A stretch of DNA of 64,000 nt from Gloeopeniophorella convolvens (GCA_022496205.1 WTXD01000007.1:62001-126000); one strand, 5' to 3'. Shown: positions 44,446 to 56,348, counted from the stretch's first letter. The notes: generated from the letters alone by a model not told the origin. Numbers and translations are program-made.

Positions 44446-45684
44446 ATGCGGTCTTCATCTCGTCCCGCTCACAGACGACCCTCCCACTCTCATCATCAGC
44501 CTACTTCTCAGTCCCGCCCAAGACCTCGCTTCGCGTTTTTGAGGGCCCCAAGCGCAATGTTTTCAACATTCAATATCATTCGCGCCTCTATCTATTGTGA
44601 GATTATCTTCATCACCGGGCAGTGCGGGCGCTGAACCTCTCCCGGCGGTTAGCTCTTGTATTCTTATGGAGCATTATTTGCTTGGCCATTGCAGCGCACT
44701 TTCAGAGTGTGCTCAGTGCATCCGATCTCAGTGAGTCCACTCTCGCAATGCCACCTGGCGCGTTATTAACTCTTGGCAGCTCGTTTTGTACCATTTGCTA
44801 TCTTTGTATCCTCGGCGAGTCTGGCCATCATCCTTGTGCTGTGCGTCCGCCCTGGGAATCTCGCGCCATGCCAAGCCGCTAACCCCCGCCTGCGCAGTTC
44901 CGCCTTTAGCGTGAGAAGGAACATGAACCCGGTGTCGACGAGAATCGAGCTCGGCTGCTTGGGCCTTCTGGGCACATTCTGGATTGGTGCGCTCCCCGAC
45001 GCATGCTTGGTTGAATGCTTGGCCCGCTGACGCCGAATGCAGCACTTGGCGCGTTTTTGGCATCGTCCGATTCCGAAACGGCAAGTGTGGAATGTTTTGC
45101 CTCCGAGACCGACCTCGAGCCCATCGATGGAGGATGTGAGTTCTATGCTCCACCTTTCACGAGTTCCATACTAACTGTGCCCAGTTTCGACGGACACTTA
45201 CCAAGCACAGTACCGTGTTCTGGAAGCCTTCTCCCTTTTCAATGCTATTCTTGGTGCGTGCTTCACAATTTGCGATCACGTTCCGGGCCGGCTCACCTTT
45301 TTCTGTGTCACAGTCTGGGGCTTCCTGTTGCTGCTCTTCGGCCTGGCGATGAAACACTACACGAACGGCCACAAGGACGTCTGGCTCTCTCCCGTCACGA
45401 CCTTCGACTGGTTCGGTCATGGCTCAAAGAAGGCCAGCAAGCTTCCAGCCCCTGTGACTGCACGCCGCACTCGTTCCCAATCAAAGCCGGCGGCCGCGGC
45501 CGCGTCTGCGCCGAAGCGGCAGACGAGCGAAAAGCGCACGGCGCCCCAGGCGCCACCGCGCCGCCCTTCCCAGAGCCGTCAGCCACAGACGGCCTACATT
45601 CCTGAGCAGCGGACTGGCCGCACACGCGCCACTGATCGCTACAAGCCAGACTACTATCGCCGTGATGTCTCACCCCGGAGGTGA
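44446..45684 (+). CDS. MARVEL-like four-span membrane protein, first of three
   Basis: Seven exons (44446-44596, 44653-44730, 44780-44840, 44898-44986, 45043-45135, 45185-45253, 45314-45684) give 303 residues. Four hydrophobic segments are visible: SLVFLWSIICLAIAAHFQSV, FVPFAIFVSSASLAIILVLC, IELGCLGLLGTFWIALGAFL and VWGFLLLLFGLAM. The layout of short loop, four spans and a cytosolic tail fits MARVEL-domain proteins, which sit in plasma-membrane subdomains or vesicles. The tail of about 110 residues is Lys/Arg/Pro-rich and ends YYRRDVSPRR. The start could instead be the ATG at 44560, directly before the first span. Family assignment is from topology and not from a motif. Confidence 0.72.
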
Positions 45685-46137
45685 TTCAGGATACAAGCTA
45701 TTTACGATTTGACACGTATCACGATGGATGTGACGCAGCGCTGTAAAATCGCGCCTTTATAGAAGGGTATATATCGCTTTGTACTTTTTACTTGGTTCCG
45801 GAGGTTATCCAAATGACAATGTATGGTTAAGTCCCCTGGTGGCGCTCGCACGCGTGGCCAACACGCGGTTTGCAGGCGAAGACCGAAAGAAGGAAGAGGT
45901 TTGATCTCGGTTCCGCGCCGAGACGGACGCGCCCCGGCAGTCGGTCACGTGTCCGTAGTTCGACTTTGCTGGCGCCGAACGAACAAAAGTGTTTGCGTAA
46001 AAGAGTCGGATGGCGACAACTTCGTGTCTACTCGCGAGGCGATGTCCAAGTAGCGTGTTGGCAGCACCACGCCCCACTACTACCTACCATTCTTCTCTGC
46101 CCTTCCCCTGTGATACGCTGTCTGGTTCCCCTGCAAT
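45685..46137. other. Intergenic, no gene seen
   Basis: Spacer between the first and second MARVEL-like genes, presumably terminator and promoter. Confidence 0.5.
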
Positions 46138-47252
46138 ATGACCGTGCTGTTCAAGAATTTACGAATCATCGGCTACGGTGAGTGTGTTTGCATGCTTGCA
46201 GGTGACATCGGTCGTATTCACAACAGGCGTTTGACAGTTTCTGTACTTCTACTGGCTGGCGGGGTGCTAGGCATATCGAGCTATCTTGCGAGTCAATTCC
46301 TCCCTGATATTCGATGTCGGTTGCGCCTCCGTTCATCTCTGCACGTGCTGTGCGTGCTAACATTAGCTTGGGAACGTGCAGTCGCCTTCACGACATACTC
46401 GCTCGTCGCGCCTTCGTTCACCATCGCTGTGCTTCTCATATTGTGAGTCGTCGCGTATGCAACCCTGCCATCTCTGATCTCTGCCTCAATGCTACCAGAT
46501 TATACCGTTCACGACCATGGATAGACGCCCTCTTCCTATTTATCACGGCGGTGTCATGGCTAGGTGCGCCGGCTTGTTATACTGGACTGAACGTCGCTGA
46601 ATCCTCGAAAGCTTTGGCAGCCTGGGCGAGGTTGGCATTCGGCTCCCACGTCCATTGAGCATAGTCTAAATAACATCTTCTCAGCGACGTCAATGGCCCA
46701 GCTGAGTGCTTCGCCTTGGGAAACTCCAGAACACATACAGTTCATGGTACCAGTGAGTGCGACCCGCCTTATGATGTCACATGGTGCCTGATGGGTGCCC
46801 AGTCTCCTCGAAGTCCTTCTGTTATGAGGCAAAGATACTCGAGGGCTTTTCGTGGGCTGTTTTCGTACTATGTCAGTATCATCTATCTCGACATTGCATC
46901 CACGCTAACGTGTCACGCAGTGACATTCTTCCTGCTATTCGTGATTGCGCTGGCTAACCGGTCGCAAGTCCTGGGATGGCCACGTATATGGCGCGAAGAT
47001 ATCATCAACCTGCCCTGGTTTGGCCAATATCCTGGGTACCCTGGATTCCAGATCGAGATACCAGCTTCAAGTGGTCCATATGACCAGGCGGAGCCATTGT
47101 ACCCAACAACTGCGTACATACCACCTACGGAGGCCAACGGAAACATCATCCAGCACCAGCCTGGGTATTCCATAATCATCTGGCCTGGTGTCAACGGCGA
47201 GCCCCCTCGGATTGAGCAAAGGCCTGGATACGTGACACACAGCACGTTGTGA
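46138..47252 (+). CDS. MARVEL-like four-span membrane protein, second of three
   Basis: Exons 46138-46315, 46382-46442, 46499-46630, 46685-46752, 46803-46871 and 46921-47252 give 279 residues. It opens MTVLFKNLRIIGYG, like its neighbour's MTLFTGNLRRSVGAG. The spans are LTVSVLLLAGGVLGISSYLA, AFTTYSLVAPSFTIAVLLIL, WIDALFLFITAVSWL and ILEGFSWAVFVLCLTFFLLF. The tail is rich in Pro, Tyr and Ile (PGYPGFQIEIPASS, EQRPGYVTHSTL-stop). Exon 1 probably hides an intron after GYG, where its paralogue has one, but splicing it as GTGAGT...ACAG puts the next span out of frame; reading through keeps the frame. The rest of the model is well supported. Confidence 0.75.
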
Positions 47253-47496
47253 CGAGCGTTATTATTATCTTGCCCCCGACTCGTGCGTCCCACCGACCTG
47301 TATTTGATCGTACATATCACTTGCTGTAAGACACGCTTTTTACGTTTAGAATGGAATCGGCATCATCGCGCGCAAGTCGCGTGCAGACCTCGTGTTCGTC
47401 CAGTAGGACCGCTTTGGATAAAGGCTGCGCTCCCTGCTCCCACCGGTCTTCATCCTCTTGCGCCCATCACTGAGACTCTGTGTTCTCGTCCCTGCT

Positions 47497-48227
47497 ATGA
47501 CTTTGTTTACAGGCAATCTCCGCCGATCAGTTGGAGCTGGTGCGTCTCGCTAGTAGATTCCAAAGATTCCTGAAACGACTAGGCTGCCGGCAGGGCTCAT
47601 CGCTATCTTCACAGGGACTCTCCTCATGTGGACAGTCCCCGCCAATATGCGTACGTGAACTACCAACGCGGCTGCGCAGGGGCACGACACATGACCCGCG
47701 ACTTTCCAATACCCCGCAGACGCGTTCACACTCGTACAAACATCGGTCGCGATTCTGGCAATCGCATCGCTGATGGTCTTGTAAGCGCGGGTCACGCGCC
47801 GTCTTCATAGCCATGTGCCGACGTGCTTCTGCGCCTGCAGCATCGTCGCGCACCACCGCCGGGGCGGCCAGGTTCTCTCACAGGACCAGGAAGAGATGGT
47901 TCTGATAGCCGCCATCGGCCTATTCTGGTTCGGTGAGTTGCGCCAGCGCGTGGAGCCGGGCACCCGGAGGGGGCCCATGCCGGCGCGAAAAGGCTGACGC
48001 GCTCTCCGCCCGGCCTAGCGTTCCTCGTTGCCGTCCGTGCGGTGCGGCAGCGCCGGGGCTTCGACGGAGGCATTAACAGCAGCATGGATGCGGGAGGCGC
48101 GCCAAGCGCCCCGCGACGGCGCCAAGAGGGCTTCGCAGGGAACGCGAGGCAGAGCCCGAGCTACAAGTCCTGGCCGTGCTCGCCATACGATGTAGATTGC
48201 GTCGTGGAAGAATGGTCGTTCTATTGA
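47497..48227 (+). CDS. MARVEL-like four-span membrane protein, third of three
   Basis: Exons 47497-47539, 47594-47650, 47720-47780 (or ending 47775), 47884-47932 and 48019-48227. It begins MTLFTGNLRRSVGAG and its spans are LIAIFTGTLLMWTVPANM, AFTLVQTSVAILAIASLM, MVLIAAIGLFWF and the start of the last exon (AFLVAVRAVRQRRGF). The tail has a basic stretch and ends DVDCVVEEWSFY-stop. The usual donor after exon 3 (GTAAGC) does not fit the frame of exon 4, while a weaker donor five bases earlier does. It is transcribed in the same direction as its two neighbours, and the similar N-termini of the second and third genes suggest duplication. Function unknown. Confidence 0.65.
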
Positions 48228-48693
48228 GTGCGTGCGTGGCGCCGCCGCCGCCGTGCCCCAACACGCTGTTGTAGTATTTACAGTACACCAGTACACGAGC
48301 TGGGGATTTTGGGGGCAATACTTAATTCCGAGCGCGGGCTGGGCTCGGCGCGCTCGGACATTGTCGCGCGCCTGTGAGGGGGAGAGCCTTGCATGAACCC
48401 ACCTGTACGCGCGCGCGCACGGGCGACAAGCCGGCGGTGCGGCGGCGGCGATGAGCGGCGCTGCTGGAGGGGAGGCGGATTACGTGATAGGACTGGCCCC
48501 GGGACACCCTGGTTTGGAGGGGGACGCTTAGATAAGAAACGGGAGCATTCGTAATTAGCGGATATGCAAGTGGGGAGTCACTCGCCCGCTCCGTTGCATC
48601 TGGCCTTCCTGCCATCAAGCCTCTTCACGCTGTCTCCTTCACCCTCGCACCCTCTCCTATACGCCCTCGTCCCCCTCGACCACCTAATTCATT
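48228..48693. other. Intergenic, no gene seen
   Basis: Spacer before the ubiquitin-conjugating enzyme gene; contains alternating purine/pyrimidine CG-rich sequence near 48410 but no credible frame. Confidence 0.5.
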
Positions 48694-49576
48694 ATGATAA
48701 GTCGCTCTATCTCTGGGGACTTGCGCACGGTCCTGATAATCTGTTGACATCCACAGTACTCCTAAGAGACGGATCGAGACGGATGTCATGAAGCTGTTCG
48801 TGCACCGTGAGCAGAACGTGTCGTTCGCGTCGCTGATCATCCACACTGTGCAGGCTGATGTCCGACTACGAGGTCGCGTTGGTGAACGACAGTATGCAGG
48901 AGTTCTACGTCTGGTTCTACGGCCCCAGCGAAAGTGCGTCACTGTTCAAGTGCCGTCCGGTACCCACACTCACAAACGTTCGCTCGTTCAGCGCCTTTTG
49001 CCGGTGGAATCTGGAAGATTCACGTCGAGCTCCCAGACCAATACCCATTCAAGTCTCCTAGCATTGGATTCATGAACAAGATCTTCCACCCTAATATTGA
49101 CGAACTGTACGAACGTGTCTGCGCTGTTGACACGAGGATCCTTATCTGACCATCACCATTCAGAAGTGGTTCCGTGTGTTTGGACGTCATCAACCAGACG
49201 TGGTCTCCAATGTTCGGTGAGATATAAGAGGGCGGCGCGTGACCGCACCCTCTGAACTGTCTGTTTCACAGATATGATCAACATCTTCGAAGTCTTCTTG
49301 CCCCAGCTCCTACGATACCCTAATCCAAGCGACCCACTGAACGGAGAGGCTGCGGCGCTGTTGATGCGCCATCCGAAGGAGTACGACCAACGGGTCAAGG
49401 GTACGTGTCCTGCTGCAGTTAGTGACGCTACTGCGGCTGAACCGTGTTACGTAGAGTATGTGCAACGGTACGCCACCAAGGAGGCAGCCAACAAGACTGC
49501 TCCCGGGGAAGAGGAAGAAGAGGCCGACGAGGAGATGAGCGATATGGGGAGCATCAGTGGCGGCGAGGACGCTTGA
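48694..49576 (+). CDS. UBC8: E2 ubiquitin-conjugating enzyme, Ubc8/UBE2H type
   Basis: Recognised exons are 48757-48795, 48854-48933, 48992-49106, 49164-49216, 49272-49400 and 49455-49576. They read [80 protein letters not shown] (catalytic Cys in VCLD), [20 protein letters not shown] and an acidic tail ([15 protein letters not shown]). Yeast Ubc8 works with the GID/CTLH ligase to degrade gluconeogenic enzymes such as Fbp1. The first exon is not resolved: the expected start is a very short exon at the ATG 48694, but the bases that follow (ATGATAAGT) do not give a normal donor in the right phase. The tail length matches UBE2H. Confidence 0.92.
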
Positions 49577-49969
49577 TCTATTCTCACACGCATGCTGACT
49601 CTCGTTCGTTTCCACCTCACTCCTGACTTCCCGCTCGCGCCCCCTTATGTGGCGGCATTGGTTCTCATCGCCGTTCATTGTAGATCCATTATTACCTTCG
49701 GCTATCGAGCGACTCACGTTCGGACCTGTAACATCACGCGACTTCCCTACTCTCCGCACCTCACTGGCACCCTCTGGGTCAAACGTTGGCTTTTCGGATA
49801 TCCCTACCCAGAGTCCCTACATTGTATCATGGGTTGTATGTAGTCTTCAACAAACAATATCATCATCGTCTGCACGATGCTGTGGATTATGGATCAAGGT
49901 ACTATGCTGGTACAGTGTATGCGGGAGAAGACGGAATGATATGAGAGCGCCGCAGCCGAAAACGGCGTG
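49577..49969. other. Intergenic between convergent genes
   Basis: Holds the 3' ends of UBC8 and THO5; no coding frame beyond short shadows. Confidence 0.5.
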
Positions 49970-50883
49970 CTAACCCGGCAGCGACACATCGCGCGAAGGA
50001 TTTGGCACCACCGGTACAAGTTCGTCGACCTTTTTGCCGACTTCCGACGCAGTCTGAGTAAGAGGTCGCAGATAAGGTGCCTGTCATTGGTCGCGACATA
50101 CAAGCGTGACTTACCTTCAGGAGTATCTCTATCTGTACTTTTACGTTTTCCGAGGTCGTAGCTTGTGCCTTTGAAGTTTTCAAAAGCTCCTCCTTTTCCT
50201 GAGTAAGCTCTTTGACCTTCCGACTGAGTCTGAGGAGAGGGTGTGAGCATGTGTCAGCAATGGCCGATGAGAAATGGTCCTGGACCTTTGCCGTTCAACT
50301 AGCTCGAACCCCAGTCGGTTGAGCATTAGCTGATGGTCGTCTGACAAAACACCTTCCGCGTGTGCTTCTGATGGGGAGAGTTCGACGAACTGCTCAAGTG
50401 GATACATCTCTATGTCCTGGTACACGGATCTGGTCCAGAATAAGGACGTGGCAGAAAACGCAGAGGTGGCAGGGCATACGCGAACTGGCGGCACTTTTCT
50501 ATTTCGCGCTCAAGGTGGCGCTTCTCATAAAGGAGATTCTGTAGACGCAGATGCGTCTGGTCCATGTCCTGGCGGGCATCGGCTGTGACCTGTTTATGCG
50601 CGCGGGCGGCAGCATTGGCGTCGCGGTTGAGCGCCTTCAGGCGAGCGAAGAGTGCACCTGCACGGATGTGAAGCAGGGTGGGGTCGGCATCGTTGTCTGG
50701 TTGTGCTGCTGCGAGCTGCTGGAGGGCGTCGACGACGTGATCTGGAGACGGGAGCGCGACCATGGCGTCACGGTGCGGCTCGGGCTCGGATACGGGGGCG
50801 TCGGGGACGTGCGTCAGGCGTGTGGGGAAGTGCGCCGTGCGGAGGGCGGGCCGCCGGAGGCAATAGATGGGAACAGGCGTCAT
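49970..50883 (-). CDS. THO complex subunit 5
   Basis: Four exons (50480-50883, 50286-50429, 50115-50223, 49970-50053) give 246 residues with all joins in frame. The central signature is LRLQNLLYEKRHLEREIEKC followed by RQFASVYQDIEMYPLEQFVE, then HQLMLNRLGFELVERQR and a coiled coil with KVKELTQEKEELLKTS. This matches THOC5/Fmip1, a subunit of the THO/TREX complex that couples transcription to mRNA export in the nucleus. The fungal form is shorter than the animal one and lacks its large C-terminal region, as expected. The N-terminal 50 residues are Pro-rich. It is divergent from glucose-6-phosphate dehydrogenase across only 123 bases. Confidence 0.87.
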
Positions 50884-50938
50884 GCTCAGTAATCAGGCGC
50901 TCACAACTTCAAAGGTGTGTGTGCTCGCATCCTCTCCC

Positions 50939-50950
50939 TTAAATATATAT
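50939..50950 (+). promoter_or_regulatory. TATA-like element upstream of ZWF1
   Basis: TTAAATATATAT lies 57-68 bases before the ZWF1 start codon in the very short space shared with the divergent THO5 gene, pointing toward ZWF1. Confidence 0.5.
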
Positions 50951-51006
50951 TGACCTGTTCAAACCATCTGCGCCCTCACCGATCCTTCATTCCCCCTCCC
51001 ACAACC

Positions 51007-52857
51007 ATGTCTCACGTCCGTACGCTGTCAGGAGTCATCCCTTCAATGTCTGCCGCTCAGGAAGAGCTCAAAGATAACACGATTATCATCGGTCTGTATC
51101 CACCTTCCCTTCCATCGTCCCCCTCCCTCACCCTCCCCATCCTGCAGTGTTCGGTGCCTCTGGCGATCTTGCGAAGAAAAAGGTTCGTCCGGATGCCGTC
51201 TGTCCCACGTCCGCTTCGTAATGTCCCTCTGCAGACTTTCCCGGCCCTCTTCGGTTTATATCGTGATGGCTTCCTCCCCGAGGACGTCAAGATAGTCGGG
51301 TATGCGCGCACAAAGATGGACGAGACCGAGTTCCACAAGCGCGCCACTCAGTACATCAAGAATCCCGGCGACGATGCAGGCACCGCTGCCAAAATCGAGG
51401 AGTTCAAGAAGATCAGCACCTACATTTCGGGTGGGTACGAAGACGGCGAATCGTTCGACGTGCTCGAGAAGCATCTCGCCGAGATCGAGTCCTCCTACAA
51501 GTCAAAAGAACGCAATCGCGTCTTCTATCTCGCCCTGCCCCCCTCCGTCTTCATCCCTGTCGCTAAGAACGTCAAGGAACACAATTACACCAGTGGCGTC
51601 AACCGCATCATCGTGGAGAAGCCGTTCGGAAAGGACCTCGACTCGTCACGGGAGCTGCTCGGTGCGCTCAAGCAGTACTGGACTGAGGACGAGACATTCC
51701 GCATCGATCATTATCTGGGTAAGGAGATGGTCAAGAACATCCTCGTTCTGCGTTTCGCCAACGTCGCGCTGAGCTCGGCCTGGGACAAAAACTCGATCTC
51801 CAACGTCCAAATCACGTTCAAGGAACCCTTCGGCACTGAGGGGCGCGGCGGCTACTTTGACGAGTTCGGAATTATTCGGGACATCCTGCAGAACCGTCGG
51901 TGCACGTTTCGTCCCGCGATACTCCGTGGGCTGACGCGGCGGGCGCAGATCTGTTGCAAGTGCTGAGTGTGCTGACGATGGAGCGGCCGGTGTCGTTCGC
52001 AGCCGAAGACATCCGTGATGAGAAGGTGCGCTGAGCAATCATTCATGGAATGTGTCGTAACCGCGCGGTTGGCTCAACCCCGCATTCGGTCTAGGTCAAG
52101 GTCCTCCGGGCGATCCCTCCCATCGAACCGAGCGACACCCTCCTCGGCCAGTACGTCGGCGCAAATGGCAAGCCCGGCTACCTCGAGGACGACACCGTCC
52201 CACACAACTCCGTCTGCCCCACCTATGCCGCGACCACCCTGTGGATACACAACCCACGTTGGGAAGGCGTCCCATTCATCCTCAAAGCAGGCAAAGGCAC
52301 GTCCCCCTATACGCTAAACCCTCCTTGCGCGGCCCGGTTAACCCGTCCCTGTAGCGCTCAACGAAGCCAAGGTGGAGGTGCGCATCCAGTTCAAGGACGT
52401 CACGCAGGGCATCTTCAAGGACATCTCGCGCAACGAGCTCGTGCTGCGCATCCAGCCGTCCGAGGCGGTCTACCTCAAGCTGAACGCCAAGACGCCGGGC
52501 CTGTACACGCGCGCGCTGCCCACGGAGATGGACCTCACCTACAAGCGGCGCTTCGCGGAGAACAAGATCCCCGAGGCGTACGAGGCGCTCATCCTCGACG
52601 CGCTCAAGGGCGACCACTCCAACTTTGTGCGCCACGACGAGCTCGACGTCGCGTGGAAGGTGCGTCGGCCGCGTGCGGTCCTGCGAGGCGCGCTCACGCG
52701 CACGCTGCGCTAGATCTTCACGCCCATCCTGCACTGGATCGATGGTAAGAACGGCCCGCGGCCCAAGCCCGTGTCGTACCCGTACGGCTCGCGGGGGCCG
52801 AAAGAGCTCGACGCGTTCATCCACAAGTACGGCTTTGAGCGCTCGACGGAGGGATAG
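51007..52857 (+). CDS. ZWF1: Glucose-6-phosphate 1-dehydrogenase
   Basis: Seven exons (51007-51091, 51148-51182, 51235-51895, 51949-52025, 52095-52296, 52355-52659, 52714-52857) give 502 residues, the normal length. The enzyme oxidises glucose-6-phosphate to 6-phosphogluconolactone and makes NADPH, the first step of the oxidative pentose phosphate pathway in the cytosol. The NADP fold shows [11 protein letters not shown]. The active-site block is [14 protein letters not shown], preceded by [13 protein letters not shown]. Further conserved parts are [40 protein letters not shown] and [20 protein letters not shown]. Exon 5 ends at a GC donor (GCACGT at 52297); the alternative GT donor breaks the frame. 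Identity is certain. Confidence 0.97.
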
Positions 52858-53535
52858 TGCGTGCCGCCTTGTCGCTCTCTCTCTCGCGCGCGCGCGTCGT
52901 GTGACTAACGCACATGTGCACGCCCAGCTCGTGGCCCGTCACAAACCTCGCGAACCTCTGAGGCGGGATATTGAAATGAGAAGCTATACCGCGTGTGTAT
53001 GTATCCGCAGCGGCCGTGCATGGCCGAGGGCGTTTTCACTTTAGATCTGCAAGTGTATCGCATCGGGACGGGGTGTTGAGTGTGTTGTCACGAACGCCGT
53101 GTATTCTTTTGTTGTGACCGTACAATTTCAACTCAACGAACGTCGTGCTCTGTCTACCAGCCTGCTGACCGGCCTCTGCCAGCGGTAGGGCCGCGCAGGC
53201 GGGCGCAGAGTTTTGGTGTGTGCCAGACTCCGGTTCTACGTAACATACAAGTCCCGTTGGTGCATGAAGAAGGATAATGGAAGCATGGTGAGTTGTAAGA
53301 GAACATGACAGATAGATGTGCTATGATACTTGAGATGGTGGGACGCCAAATGGGTTGCACGGAGGAAACAACAAACAAAATTGCGTCAGGAAAGGACAGG
53401 TTATGCAAAACGGAGTGCGCGTGAAACGAGGGAAATTGTGAAGTAGAGTTCCACGAAAACAGGACGACAAGAAGACGAGCGTGCGCGACGAGTGCGACTG
53501 GAGGTGGTGGGTGAGCGAGCGTGAAGGCAGCAGTG
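52858..53535. other. Intergenic between convergent genes
   Basis: The 3' ends of ZWF1 and the LON-RING gene lie here. Short frames are not credible. A run of CTCTCTCTCGCGCGCGCG occurs near 52875. Confidence 0.5.
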
Positions 53536-56012
53536 TCAAGAGACGACGCAGCCGTTGGTAAACCACCTAGAGAACGCGTCCGGATCAATCGCGCGCATAG
53601 CCCGCTGTACCCGTGGCCGGACGAACCAATTGCTGTTCAACTGCTCGATCCAATATACGACCAGGCGCAAGCGGAGCAGCGGCGACTTGACTGGGAGCAG
53701 CTTGGCCTTCTCTGCGTCCTCAATCGGCAAGACCTGCGAGGAACGCCCGTCAGCGTTCAGGGTGGGGGGACGGGGCTGCGGTGCGGCCCAAACTCACCAT
53801 CGCCATCCAATAGCTAAAATGGGTTGGGTCGGTGGGCATCGGGCCGTAGGTGTTGTTCAGCCTCTGCACAACCCAGGGTGCAGCCCCGCGCTGAATCTGG
53901 TCCAGGAACGCGAGACATACGTCAACCAGCTCTTGCATTTCCTGCGCAGGCGACCGGGGCGGTTCCGCTTCGCTCGCATTGGAGGACGGCCCAGCGCCCG
54001 AAGCGGCGTCAAGCACAGCCCGCACGCTTGCATCTATATTTGTCGGCGTGTGAACCGGGGAGGGAATGGTAGCGACATCGACGGCGCTATTTGGATACAG
54101 CGACGGGTAGTCGAATATCCTGAAAGGCGTTCAGGAAAAGGGGGAGAATGACGACGATATCAGCTGAGTGCTGCCGAGAGATCCACGGCGCAGACGTACC
54201 GCTCTATCCGCCCAACCATGTAGCCGTCCATGGAACCACGTTCCATGATTCGAAAGCGATAAGTGCCCCAAGTCTCAACCATGCTCCGCCCGTCAGCGAG
54301 CATTCGGACGCTCTTGATCTCCAGCATGGTGCCAAAGTCGTTGCCCGCAGATCGCTCGCCGAGGGGTGACGGCGGCATGATCATGCCAAAACACGGGTTA
54401 GGCGACTCTAGGCATCGCCGCAGCATTAGGCGATATCTATGCGGCGTTAGGCTACAAGCACTGGGGTCGACACGGAAGCAGAAACGTGCCTAGGCTCGAA
54501 GAAGTGGAGAACGGTGGGCAGCCCTGGAAATGACAGTTGACAAACGAAGATAGGGGTATCAAGGCGCGCATGACGTTCTTCCTGTTCGATCGTACGCCCG
54601 CGCTCCGCGTAAGCCTCTGGAAAGGCTCTGATAACTTGAACGGAAAAGGATGCGCGTTAGACTTTTTCGGATAGTAGAAGGGCATAGAAGGTGCCCACTG
54701 ATTGAAGTGATCGTCTTGTTATACGGATGGTCCTGGAAGTACGCAAACCCAGGCAATTCTTGCCGGCAGAGAGGGCAATGGTTGCCATGGTCCAGAGAAC
54801 GGTGGAGACACTTTGCGCAGAATGTCTGAGAAGCGACGACTTAACGGGCAGTCGGGGTACGGTTAAGAGGACCGAAAGACTCACGTGCTGGCAGGGAGAC
54901 GTAACTGGTTGGTAGAGTAGCATGAAGCAAATCTCGCAGCTAAGCTCAGTTAATAGCTCCTTTTCGAAACGATCGGCGGACTGTGCTGGTGGCTCCATGC
55001 GCCTCGGTGGAGGAAAGTGTCTCCGCCGCCTCTTGCGCGCCTGACGACGGATAGGGTTTTGCTCAGAGGCAGGTTGACGCGACTTCGAAGAGCCAGAGGG
55101 AGATCCACTTGGAGAGCCTGAGTCGACTCCGGCAGTGAATGCGGGGGGAGAAGACTGCTCAGTGTCCGAAACCTCTTCGTCCGTCTCCGAGTCAGTGTCA
55201 GGATCGAGGGTAGGAAGAAACACGGTGGGCTGGGTGCGCTGATCGTGGCGGTGAATGATGGCAGCAAGCTTGTTGATGGTGATGTCGGTGCGGTGGTCCG
55301 GAACAGACTCGAAGGCGATTGCGGCGGCGTTGTGATGAGGGCCAGCTGCAGGATAGTACGCGACCCTAGAGGATGCAGGGATGTTGGGAGCGCGCAGCGG
55401 TCTTGACGGTGAAGCTGTACAGCCCAGAGGACATGGAGTCAGCCTGAGGCGACCAGACGGTGTATCGCGTGCTGCCTGAGAAGATGCTGAGGCGGGGAGC
55501 TCGGAACGGACGTGTTTCGCACAGAGGGCGTGACCACAGTAGAGGGTGACAGGGGCGACGAGTGGAGACGAGGGCGGACAGAGAGGGCAGTCGAGAAGGG
55601 GCCGAAGTGCAGAGGGCGTGAGCGGGGAATCCATGGAGGGAGGGCTTGTGGGGAGTGGAGGAGGAGGAGGAGGAGGAGGAGAGGTAGAAGAGGACGGGGC
55701 GTTGTGTTGAGCATTGTGTTGTAGGGATGTCGGGGGCGAGGGATCAGGATCGGTACTCGATCTGGCGGGCGACAGAGGGACAGATCGCGGGGGGTTGTGT
55801 TGGTTGTTGGTGCTACCGGAGGAGTCGCGGAGATGGGGGAGGCGTGCTGCAGGGAGGGTGTCCGATGGACGGCCGGATGGCAGGACAGCGCTGTGACTAT
55901 CGGGCGGGGCGTGGTCGTCGGGCTGGGAGGGCGGACCGGCGGCGGGTGCGTCTGGGGGTTCGTCCGGGTCGTGGTGGGGAAACTCTTCAGGCGCAGAGGT
56001 GCGCTGGGACAT
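53536..56012 (-). CDS. LON-substrate-binding and RING finger protein (LONRF type)
   Basis: Six exons (54885-56012, 54699-54825, 54490-54634, 54200-54436, 53798-54119, 53536-53733) give 718 residues. An N-terminal disordered part is followed by a degenerate first RING (CPLCPP...YCGHALCAKHVR). After a basic linker comes a full C3HC4 RING, CEICFMLLYQPVTSPCQH joined to TFCAKCLHRSLDHGNHCPLC. Then comes the LON N-terminal domain (RLDTPIFVCQLSFPGLPTVL, HFFEPRYRLMLRRCLESPNP, TWGTYRFRIMERGSMDGYMV). LONRF proteins are E3 ubiquitin ligases. The third intron has a GC donor (GCACGT at 54489). The start at 56012 (MSQRTSAPEEF) was preferred to an upstream ATG that would add an odd hydrophobic leader. Substrates unknown. 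Confidence 0.92.
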
Positions 56013-56348
56013 TGACGTCAGCAGGAGGAATAGAAAGGGAAGCAAGAAGAGAGAGACATCAAAGACAAGCATCCGGGAGCGCAATGGTCCAACGAGTGTT
56101 GAGCGCTGCCGCCCGACGCCAGACACAGCTACTAGTCACCAGGCGGCCCCCGGCCAGTCGGCGCCGTCCGGCCTCCTTGACGCAGCTCGACGCTCGGTAC
56201 CAAGTAAGTAATTCTCGATCCGCCTCCGTCTCCGCCTCCGACGTCCGATCGCGCCCCGACCCGCTTCTCATCTAATCCTAATTGGCATCCTACCTGCTTG
56301 GACACGCTTTGCCCGTGTTTGCCGCCCGACCCTCTTCGTCCGACCTGC

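Noticed and set aside
45823..46053. Short plus-strand frame between the first two MARVEL-like genes
   Set aside because: No exon structure, no motif, and overlapping frames on both strands of similar length.
52873..52896. CTCTCTCTCGCGCGCGCG tract as a functional element
   Set aside because: Short simple-sequence tract after the ZWF1 stop; nothing supports a role.
56013..56126. Upstream ATG of the LON-RING gene adding a hydrophobic leader (LFLLPFLFLLL)
   Set aside because: It would make a cytosolic RING protein secretory; the internal ATG at 56012 gives a normal start.
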